From the NCBI GenBank assembly GCA_009827215.1, contig WUAJ01000105.1, forward strand, positions 1 through 8,086: DNA of 8,086 nucleotides, read 5' to 3'. Below are positions 1 to 5,399 of this stretch, piece by piece. Position numbers and translations under genes: made by a program. The notes beneath the pieces were generated by a model that was not told the DNA's origin, did not search any database, and worked only from the letters and a program-made list of their open reading frames with translations. Source of the DNA: Phycisphaeraceae bacterium. Lineage in GTDB: Bacteria > Planctomycetota > Phycisphaerae > Phycisphaerales > UBA1924. Position 1 is the stretch's first letter. Every line of letters starts with the position of its first letter.

Positions 1-1
1 C

Positions 2-1426
2 CGATCTGTTGGTGAGTTCAGCGCTCCTGAACTGCTGTTCTCGTCGCTTACAAGAGCGAATACAAAGCTCGCTACGATCAATCAGGAACTGCGAGGTAAG
101 CAGCAGATCGCGGATCGTTCGCACTCGCTGCTCGCGGCGGTGGATGTGTTCTATGACGCGATCGGTGGATCAGTGGATTCCGAACAGATCGTGTGCGGGA
201 TGATCCGATCCGGAGCGAAACTCACTGGGATCAATCACGGTGTGGTGATCCTGCAGGATCGTCCCGGCGGTCTGTGGATGAAGTACCAGGTTGTGGACGG
301 GAAAATCACAGGAGGCAACAACGCGGGACAGGTTGTTATCGGGCCGAGTGTTTCGGATCAGGGAGAGATCCGTCCGGGTCACATCGCAGGACTCAGCGGC
401 GATCAGGTCCTGGAACTTGCGAATCTGGATTGGTTCCGCACGATGGTGCAATCGGTGCGTGAGATCGGGGTCGCTTCGTTGATCGGGGTTGGGGACTGCG
501 GCGAAAGAGGTGACACTCAGGAAGCGGTCTCCGGTCTTGTTGTGCTCGTCAAAGCGTCGAGTGACGCGGCTCCCGAACTGAGCGCGAAGGGATTCCGCGT
601 GGTTCGTCGTGCATGGTCGCGAGCGCTGGAGAACGCGGCCAATGCGCAAGGGGCGAGGGAGCTCGCGGAGGAACTCGCGAGCGCGAATCGTGAACTCGCT
701 TCGATGCAACGCGAGCGGACGAAGAATGAATCGTTATTGCGTTTGGGTCAGATGGCGGCGGGCGCAGCCCACGAGATGAACAATCCACTCTCTGTGATCA
801 ATGGACGCTCGCAGCAGTTGTTTGAGCGTTTGGGTACTCAGCGTGATCGGGACGCGGCGCAATCGATAGCGCAAGCCGCTGATTCGTTGTCGAGCATGAT
901 CACCTCGATGCACCTGCTCGCGGAACCACCAGAGCCGACGATTGCTTCGACGGATCCTGTGCTTGTGATGCGCCAAGCGATCGAGATAGCGAAGAGCAAG
1001 GCACATCGTGCTGGGATCCGCGCGAAGGTGAAGTTGCATATTGACGGCGTGCTCGAACCGATCGAGGTTGATCGCGAGTTGGTGTCACATGCGATCAGTG
1101 AGCCGATCATCAATGCGGTTTTATCAAAGCCTTCGGGGGTTGTGAATGTTTCGATTGAACCCGCGGGTGAGGATGGTCGAGTAATGGTACGGATCGTTGA
1201 TTCTGGTCCCGGCTTGTCGCAGCGGGCACTGAATCATGCGTTCGATCCGTTCTTCTCAGAACTCAAAGCGGGGCGTCGTCCTGGATTGGGTCTGGCAAGA
1301 TCACGGAGTGTCATCGAGTTGCACGGCGGCGCGATCGACATTGCCAACACGCCTGGGAAGGTTCCCGGCGCCCAAGTCCAGATTGTGCTTCGCGGGAAGC
1401 ACAAAGCACGCAAGAACGCGGCATAA
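2..1426 (+). CDS. Sensor histidine kinase, GAF-like + HisKA + HATPase (5'-truncated by window edge)
   Basis: The frame is open from base 2 with no stop, so the true start lies left of the window; a GTG at 140 is only an internal possibility. About 474 residues are visible. Residues about 45-215 look like a GAF-type sensor domain. A coiled coil (about 216-243, ANRELASMQRERTK) leads into the dimerisation/phosphoacceptor helix with AAHEMNNPLSVI, where the phosphorylated His is residue 257 (bases 770-772). The HATPase_c domain follows: N-box SEPIINAV (Asn 371), G1 DSGPGL (Asp 400), F-box FDPFF, and G2 GLGLARS with the closing ELHGG. All ATP-binding motifs are intact, so autokinase activity is expected. 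The HExxN pattern at the His resembles kinases that are also phosphatases. No membrane segment is visible, so the visible part is probably cytosolic. TAA is followed after 39 bases by the next gene, with no terminator between them, implying one operon. The missing N-terminus could carry another sensor domain; what it is cannot be seen. Confidence 0.9.
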   Translation, partial: RSVGEFSAPELLFSSLTRANTKLATINQELRGKQQIADRSHSLLAAVDVFYDAIGGSVDSEQIVCGMIRSGAKLTGINHGVVILQDRPGGLWMKYQVVDGKITGGNNAGQVVIGPSVSDQGEIRPGHIAGLSGDQVLELANLDWFRTMVQSVREIGVASLIGVGDCGERGDTQEAVSGLVVLVKASSDAAPELSAKGFRVVRRAWSRALENAANAQGARELAEELASANRELASMQRERTKNESLLRLGQMAAGAAHEMNNPLSVINGRSQQLFERLGTQRDRDAAQSIAQAADSLSSMITSMHLLAEPPEPTIASTDPVLVMRQAIEIAKSKAHRAGIRAKVKLHIDGVLEPIEVDRELVSHAISEPIINAVLSKPSGVVNVSIEPAGEDGRVMVRIVDSGPGLSQRALNHAFDPFFSELKAGRRPGLGLARSRSVIELHGGAIDIANTPGKVPGAQVQIVLRGKHKARKNAA

Positions 1427-1465
1427 AGAAAGAACACAGTTGTACACGAGAGAGTTGAGCACGCG

Positions 1466-2710
1466 ATGAACCACAGTGACACACCATCTGAGCAGCCGAA
1501 AGGCAACGAAGCGTTTAGCGATCAGTATGGTGGGTCGATCGAGCACAGCTCTTTTGACGGTTCTGAGTCCATGATGCTTGAACCAGTCGGTTTGCGTGCA
1601 CGCGTGCTGGCGGTCAGTCCTCGTCGATCTGTTCGTCGGCGCATCGCTTCGATGCTGCACGGGCGCGTGGAGTCCATTGAGTTTGTCGAGAGCGCAAGCG
1701 AAGCGCTCGAGCACATCAATACCAACGGGACGGATCTGGTCATCATCGAGCGTGCTCTGACGAGCGGCGATGGGATCGAGCTGCTCGAGACGATCACGCA
1801 TCATCATCCGATGATCGTTGGGGTTGTGCTCGGAGCGATTCACAGCACTGACGACGCGGTGCGTGCGATGCGTGCCGGCGCGTGTGATTTGATCCAGATG
1901 AGCAGCAAGGAAGCGGACACTGTCCGTCGGCTTGTTGGAGCCGCGGAGCGTGCGGAGCGTGTGCGTCGTCGCGATGCTCGCGTGGATCGACTCAAGAAGC
2001 TCTGCAGCAAGTTGAATAACGCACGCGAGGAAGTGACTGGACAGATCGGTGGGTTGTGCACGGATCTGACCGATGCGTACAAGGATCTGAGTCAGCAGTT
2101 CGGGGATGTGAAGATCAAGAGCGAGCTGGAGACGCTGTTGCGTCAGGAGCTTGATATTGAGTCGTTGCTCCGCACGCTGCTTGAGTTCGCGCTGTCCAAG
2201 ATCGGTCCAACCAATGCCGCGATCTTCATGCCAACGAGTGGTGGTGATTACTCGGTCGGCGCGTATGTCAACTACGATATCGCGAAAGAGACTGCGGAGG
2301 TCATGCTCGATCAGCTCGCGGATGCGATCCCTGAGAGCGTTGAGCATCTTGATGGTGTCCGCGCGATGTCTGGACGCGTCGAGCTGACGGAGATGCTCGG
2401 GACCAGTGCGTACTGGGTCGAAGATTCGACGATGCTGACAATCTCTTGCCGAGAAGATAATGAATGTCTCGCGGTGCTCGCGTTGTTCCGTGATCGTTCA
2501 CGCAGCTTCAGCGAAGAGGATGTGCGGATGCTCGGGATCATCGGGTCGCTCTTCGGTGATCAGCTCGCACGCGTCATCCAGACCCACCATCGTCACCTCC
2601 CGCGCGATCAGTGGGGACTGAGTGGTGATTACGGCTTGGATGATGAGCCGGGTGATGATTACGGTTTCGATGACGGGTATGGGGATGACTACGGCGGATT
2701 CGCGGCTTGA
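1466..2710 (+). CDS. Degenerate (pseudo-)receiver + coiled coil + GAF protein with Gly/Asp/Tyr tail
   Basis: This 414-residue protein has a disordered N-terminus (1-43) and a receiver-like fold at about 44-165. A charged coiled coil (about 160-235) leads to a GAF domain (about 220-372), and residues 387-413 are a Gly/Asp/Tyr repeat tail. The receiver aligns without gaps to CheY across the key blocks (RVLAVSPRRSVRRRI, IIERALTSGDGIELL, AMRAGACDLIQM), but every catalytic position is changed. The acidic pair is Ser51-Pro52, the phospho-Asp is Glu95, the Thr/Ser is Gly123 and the Lys is Met145. Phosphotransfer from the kinase just upstream is therefore unlikely, and the domain more probably binds a partner constitutively. 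No DNA-binding or enzymatic output domain follows; the GAF domain may be the sensory or regulatory output. The start is the ATG at 1466, 39 bases after the kinase stop, with only a weak purine-rich stretch upstream. Domain assignment is confident; the biological role is not known. Confidence 0.9.
   Translation: MNHSDTPSEQPKGNEAFSDQYGGSIEHSSFDGSESMMLEPVGLRARVLAVSPRRSVRRRIASMLHGRVESIEFVESASEALEHINTNGTDLVIIERALTSGDGIELLETITHHHPMIVGVVLGAIHSTDDAVRAMRAGACDLIQMSSKEADTVRRLVGAAERAERVRRRDARVDRLKKLCSKLNNAREEVTGQIGGLCTDLTDAYKDLSQQFGDVKIKSELETLLRQELDIESLLRTLLEFALSKIGPTNAAIFMPTSGGDYSVGAYVNYDIAKETAEVMLDQLADAIPESVEHLDGVRAMSGRVELTEMLGTSAYWVEDSTMLTISCREDNECLAVLALFRDRSRSFSEEDVRMLGIIGSLFGDQLARVIQTHHRHLPRDQWGLSGDYGLDDEPGDDYGFDDGYGDDYGGFAA
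2624..2698 (+). repeat. In-frame repeat coding a Gly/Asp/Tyr-rich tail (three GDYG/DDYG units)
   Basis: The 3' end of the pseudo-receiver gene encodes three imperfect units of the form G-(D)DYG followed by hydrophobic-DD: GDYGLDD, DDYGFDD and DDYGGF, separated by short Gly/Pro/Tyr linkers. The underlying DNA repeats too (GGTGATTACGG, GGTGATGATTACGG, GGGGATGACTACGG), with synonymous differences, so this is an older duplication rather than fresh slippage. The tail is strongly acidic and contains evenly spaced tyrosines, suggesting a disordered interaction segment. Confidence 0.75.
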
Positions 2711-2831
2711 TCGTTGAGTTCTTACCGGCCAAAGCTACTTATCTTCTGATTGTTTCTTGGACATGCTGATCACTATGGCCATGTCAAAGTGCCAGGGAAC
2801 ATGTTTCATTGATTCGGTTGTTACACGAAAG

Positions 2832-2876
2832 CTCTGATCAAGATGAATCCTTGATGTATCTGCTCTTGATCTAGAG
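2832..2876 (+). repeat. Long inverted repeat with competing pairing partners
   Basis: CTCT-GATCAAGA (2832-2843) pairs with TCTTGATC-T-AGAG (2864-2876), giving 12 base pairs with a single bulged T at 2872 around a 20-base loop. The same 5' arm has two alternatives. ATCAAG (2837-2842) can pair with CTTGAT (2850-2855), and CTCTGATC (2832-2839) can pair perfectly with GATCAGAG (2909-2916). The arms are seen directly; that they act in RNA is inference. Confidence 0.5.
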
Positions 2877-2915
2877 AAGATACAGAAGCGTGGCTGGGTT
2901 TCCCCCTCGATCAGA

Positions 2916-2951
2916 GTGAACAAAGCAGGTAGCAGCGCTGCAGCAGTTCAC
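2916..2951 (+). repeat. Inverted repeat GTGAAC/GTTCAC enclosing palindrome GCAGCGCTGC
   Basis: GTGAAC (2916-2921) and GTTCAC (2946-2951) form a 6-base-pair stem around a region that holds a 10-base perfect palindrome, GCAGCGCTGC. It could be an RNA hairpin of the candidate transcript or a protein-binding dyad. The arms are short, so chance occurrence is possible. Confidence 0.3.
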
Positions 2952-3060
2952 GCTTAACAACATTTAGCTCCCGAGCGCTCTGGGTCATGTGGTTGATGAG
3001 GAGGATTCGATATCTAAGCCGACAACGAGTGCTGAGTAAGCTGTTTATTGATTTAAGTAC

Positions 3061-3094
3061 AGCACCCCGGAAAGAGTTCCGGGGTGCTTTTGTT
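3061..3094 (+). terminator. Strong intrinsic terminator
   Basis: AGCACCCCGGAA (3061-3072) pairs perfectly with TTCCGGGGTGCT (3077-3088) around an AGAG loop: a 12-base-pair GC-rich stem followed by TTTGTT. The T-run is on the + strand, so it best terminates rightward transcripts from the kinase/pseudo-receiver operon or from an RNA in the gap. Read leftward, the hairpin lies about 33 bases beyond the chemoreceptor stop but is followed by GTACTTAAAT, a weaker tract. It may work in both directions between these convergent units. Confidence 0.85.
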
Positions 3095-3121
3095 AAGTCA
3101 ACGGATTATGAAATGTGGGGA

Positions 3122-4621
3122 TTAGACAACGAATCGGCCGGTCACTTCTGCGAGTGAGTCTGCGGTCTTTGCGAGTCCGTCGCAGGAGCTTGCGGAGAGT
3201 TCCGCAGCGGAGTTGACCTCGCGGATCGATTCGGTGATGTCGGCAATGTCAGTGGAGACTTCTTTGACTCCGATGACGATTCTTTCAAGGTTTTGAGCGG
3301 CGCTGTTTGCGAGCTGTCCGTTTTGGATCGCTTGATCCACAGTGTTTCTCATCTGCTCGGCTGCGGATTTGGAGTTCTCGCTGAGCTTAGAGATCGCATC
3401 GTGGATCTCAGATGCAGCGGTCGAAGAACGATCCGCGAGTTTACGGACTTCATCGGCCACAACTGCGAACCCGCGGCCTTGCTCTCCGGCTCTCGCCGCT
3501 TCGATCGCTGCGTTGAGTGCGAGGAGGTTGGTCTGGTCAGCGATGTCAACGATGGTCTGAACAAGCTCAGCAATCGAGTTGCTCGCGATTACGAAGTTGT
3601 CTACAGCTTTTGCTGAATCTTCGATTTGGACCTGGATACCAGTGATATTCTCAATAGTCTCAGCGATGACTTCTCCGCCTTCTTGCGCGGACAGAGAGGC
3701 GCTCTCGGCTCGTTCCATCGCGTCATCAGCGCGTTGACTGATGCTCTGTGTGATCCCTGAGGTCTCGACTGCGGCGCCCGCGATCTGAATTGATGCGGTT
3801 CGTGTTTCTTGCGTGGAGAGATCGATCTGTTCGATCGTGTGACGCATCGAGTGGAGGAATCCTTCAACGGCTGCAGCAACCTCGTCGAGTCCGGACGCGT
3901 TTTCAATCTGGATCTCTTGCGAGAGATCATTGGTGGATTCCATATGCGCGAGCTGTTGTCCGAGCTGCGCAGCTGCATTGGTGATGCTGTCAGCGGTTTC
4001 ATCGAGTTCTGCTTCACGATGTGCCGCGGATTTCATATCTACGAGAGCGGTGTGTGTCAGAAAGATGAGGAATCCGACCTCGGAGACGAGCCAGATTGCG
4101 TGCTCGATCCAGCGGAGTTTGCTTGCTGTTTCAATGCCGTACATCGATTGTGTCCAGAAGATGCCGCGGAATGCGTGGTCGGCTGCCGCGACGACGGTCG
4201 CAGCGATCAAGACACGCCAGTCTCTGTAGAGTGAGAGGATTGCCATGGATGCGAAGTAGTGGAAGTGGTATTCGATGCGACCACCACCCACATGAACGAA
4301 CAGTCCTCCCATAAACGCAAATGCGATCCCGGTTGCGAGTCGTGTGATGAGTTCGCCTGCTTTGAGTCGTGCGAGTACGAATGGAAAGAGAGCGACGATC
4401 CCGCCGAGCACGATTGACGCAATCAAGTGCTTGTTTGGGCTCGAGGTAGCTCCGATCCAAGTCTTTGGAGAGATCGTGAACGCGAGGGCGACAAGGATCG
4501 CCCATTGAACAATCAGCGCGATCGAGAGGATCTTATCGGTTTTGATGCAGAGCGCATTGAACGCGGCCTTGAACCGCTCTGATGCGTTGAGTTCAAGCGC
4601 AGAGATTGAAGGAGTACTCAT
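3122..4621 (-). CDS. Membrane methyl-accepting chemotaxis-type protein with His-bearing multi-TM sensor domain
   Basis: This is a 499-residue chemoreceptor-like protein. After a soluble N-terminus come about five to six hydrophobic segments (31-50, 66-86, 95-112, around 122-148, 172-192). They carry the motif GGRIEYHFHYF (His119, His121), plus His110, AADHAFRG (His149) and His174. There is no large periplasmic ligand domain, so sensing is probably within or at the membrane. A linker with a weak HAMP-like second helix (DEVAAAVEGFLHSM, 246-259) leads into the antiparallel coiled-coil signalling domain. Its canonical tip, DQTNLLALNAAIEAARAGEQGRGFAVVADEVRKLA in family terms, spans residues 362-396 and binds CheA/CheW. 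There is no C-terminal CheR-tethering pentapeptide; the chain ends GRFVV. The ATG overlaps the upstream gene's stop by 4 bases (ATGA), so translation is coupled. No cheA, cheW, cheR or cheB lies in the window, and the output kinase must be elsewhere. The signalling domain is certain; the stimulus is not. Confidence 0.93.
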   Translation of the reverse strand: MSTPSISALELNASERFKAAFNALCIKTDKILSIALIVQWAILVALAFTISPKTWIGATSSPNKHLIASIVLGGIVALFPFVLARLKAGELITRLATGIAFAFMGGLFVHVGGGRIEYHFHYFASMAILSLYRDWRVLIAATVVAAADHAFRGIFWTQSMYGIETASKLRWIEHAIWLVSEVGFLIFLTHTALVDMKSAAHREAELDETADSITNAAAQLGQQLAHMESTNDLSQEIQIENASGLDEVAAAVEGFLHSMRHTIEQIDLSTQETRTASIQIAGAAVETSGITQSISQRADDAMERAESASLSAQEGGEVIAETIENITGIQVQIEDSAKAVDNFVIASNSIAELVQTIVDIADQTNLLALNAAIEAARAGEQGRGFAVVADEVRKLADRSSTAASEIHDAISKLSENSKSAAEQMRNTVDQAIQNGQLANSAAQNLERIVIGVKEVSTDIADITESIREVNSAAELSASSCDGLAKTADSLAEVTGRFVV

Positions 4622-5289
4622 GGTGTCGTGTCCCTATTCCTGTTTGGGCAGCTGTTGGCTTCTGTGATTTCGCATATTTCTGGTTCTTCAGATGTGGGGC
4701 AGAGTGGGCATCCGAATACCGGTGCTTGTTCTGCGATTGGTTGTTCGCCTTGAAGGATGCTCTTGAGGGCAAACGACCCTGTGTTTGGTCCGGTGTGTGC
4801 TCGGGTAGGAGTGAGTCCGCCGGAGAACTTGAGGGTGCCGTCTTTTGCGTAGACAAGAGCGTGACCTGAGGTCATGGCTCCAAAGCGTTGTGCGATTGCT
4901 GAGCCGGGGTCGGCGATGCACTCCAGATTCGGGAGTGTGCTCAGTCTTCTGGTAATGCTTGTGCGAGCGAACGCTTCATCTGGATGTGGCGCATCGTTTG
5001 GTCCTGGCTCAAAGATGAGCGCGAGGATTTTCGGAGTTGCGTTTGTGTTTGAGAGCACGCCTTCGAGTTCGTCGATGGTCGAGCGTGTACAGGGACAGCG
5101 CGGATGGATTGCAAGCACGATGGTGTGGGAATCAGAGGCAATCGCAAGCGATTCGTTGTCTGGCCAAACGCTTGGGACTTCTCCCGTCATTCCAGGCTCA
5201 GCGGCATAGTCTGCGAGGACAGCGAGCCCAGCACCGACGGCACCCAGCCAAGTCGCAATTCCCACAATAATCCATCGATTTTGAGCCAT
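4618..5289 (-). CDS. Membrane-anchored thioredoxin-fold protein with CPC motif (RedB-like)
   Basis: This 223-residue protein has a single N-terminal hydrophobic helix (about 5-27), a membrane anchor or uncleaved signal, placing the rest outside the cytoplasm. The core looks like a thioredoxin fold: a strand TIVLAIHPRCPCTRST with Cys65-Pro-Cys67 at the usual active-site position, then helix, strand (KILALIFEPG), and a later HALVYAKDGTLKFSGGLTPTRAHTG segment typical of redoxins. The active-site spacing is CxC rather than CxxC. The C-terminus adds FGCPLCPTSEEPEIC and a final Cys, giving Cys194, 197, 206 and 214. I associate this architecture with proteins called RedB in planctomycetes; that is memory, not a search. 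It probably acts as a thiol-disulfide or metal-binding protein. The start is the ATG at 5289, preceded by a good AGGAG. The stop overlaps the chemoreceptor start, so the two are likely a functional pair. A peroxiredoxin-like or copper-chaperone role is also possible. Confidence 0.8.
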   Translation of the reverse strand: MAQNRWIIVGIATWLGAVGAGLAVLADYAAEPGMTGEVPSVWPDNESLAIASDSHTIVLAIHPRCPCTRSTIDELEGVLSNTNATPKILALIFEPGPNDAPHPDEAFARTSITRRLSTLPNLECIADPGSAIAQRFGAMTSGHALVYAKDGTLKFSGGLTPTRAHTGPNTGSFALKSILQGEQPIAEQAPVFGCPLCPTSEEPEICEITEANSCPNRNRDTTP

Positions 5290-5295
5290 TTGGGT

Positions 5296-5300
5296 CTCCT
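5296..5300 (-). promoter_or_regulatory. Ribosome binding site AGGAG of the RedB-like gene
   Basis: AGGAG lies 6 bases before the ATG at 5289 (AGGAGACCCAAATG on the - strand). It is the clearest Shine-Dalgarno sequence in the window and fixes this start. The neighbouring genes have weak sites, an internal overlap or none. Confidence 0.75.
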
Positions 5301-5344
5301 AATGCCATTTCATCGGAGATTTTTGTGGCTCTCTAGAACAAGAG

Positions 5345-5357
5345 TTGAGTGCCTCAA
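5345..5357. promoter_or_regulatory. Short palindrome upstream of the RedB-like gene (possible operator)
   Basis: TTGAG-TGC-CTCAA is a perfect 5+5 inverted repeat with a 3-base centre, located about 56 bases upstream of the gene's ATG in the only promoter-sized gap before it. On the - strand the sequence TTGAGG could double as a poor -35 element. A dyad this short is not rare by chance. Confidence 0.2.
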
Positions 5358-5379
5358 GTTGTTTAGGTATAAGCACTTT

Positions 5380-5393
5380 CCCTCGTTTGAGGG
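5380..5393 (-). terminator. Small hairpin just after der (weak terminator candidate)
   Basis: CCCTC-GTTT-GAGGG forms a 5-base-pair GC-rich stem beginning 6 bases past the der stop. On the - strand it is followed by AAAGTGCTT rather than a T-run, so it is not a classical intrinsic terminator. It may only protect the 3' end of the mRNA, or der may read through into the RedB-like gene. Confidence 0.25.
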
Positions 5394-5399
5394 GGTGTA

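Larger units (their letters stand above)
2711..3121. other. 411-base gap between convergent genes with several dyads; candidate structured ncRNA locus
   Basis: No reading frame here looks like a gene. A 62-codon frame on the - strand (2735-2923) has no recognisable motif, and short + frames are broken by stops. The composition is visibly more AT-rich than the neighbouring genes. It contains inverted repeats at 2760-2785 (GACATG/CATGTC), 2832-2876 and 2916-2951, and a strong terminator at 3061-3094. That terminator's T-run faces the + strand although it lies some 350 bases past the + strand gene's stop. This fits either a long 3' untranslated region or an independent + strand small RNA. I do not see tmRNA, RNase P RNA or SRP RNA consensus elements. 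Confidence 0.4.

Noticed and set aside
1301..2347. Long open frame of 348 codons on the - strand antisense to the kinase and pseudo-receiver genes
   Set aside because: It is fully antisense to two genes with clear domain motifs, shows no recognisable domain, and has the Arg/His/Leu-rich composition typical of antisense shadow frames.
2735..2923. 62-codon - strand frame in the gap after the pseudo-receiver gene
   Set aside because: It has no motif, no good ribosome site and lies across the inverted repeats; a structured non-coding region explains the sequence better.
2763..2957. Broken + strand frame (short Met-initiated piece, two TGA stops, then about 35 open codons) as a pseudogene relic
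   Set aside because: I could not match either piece to a protein family, and such fragments occur by chance; evidence is too thin to call a pseudogene or selenoprotein.
2711..3094. tmRNA, RNase P RNA or SRP RNA in the gap
   Set aside because: The gap size would suit tmRNA, but there is no TTCGA-type T-arm with an ACCA-like end and no tag reading frame, nor the conserved RNase P or SRP core sequences.
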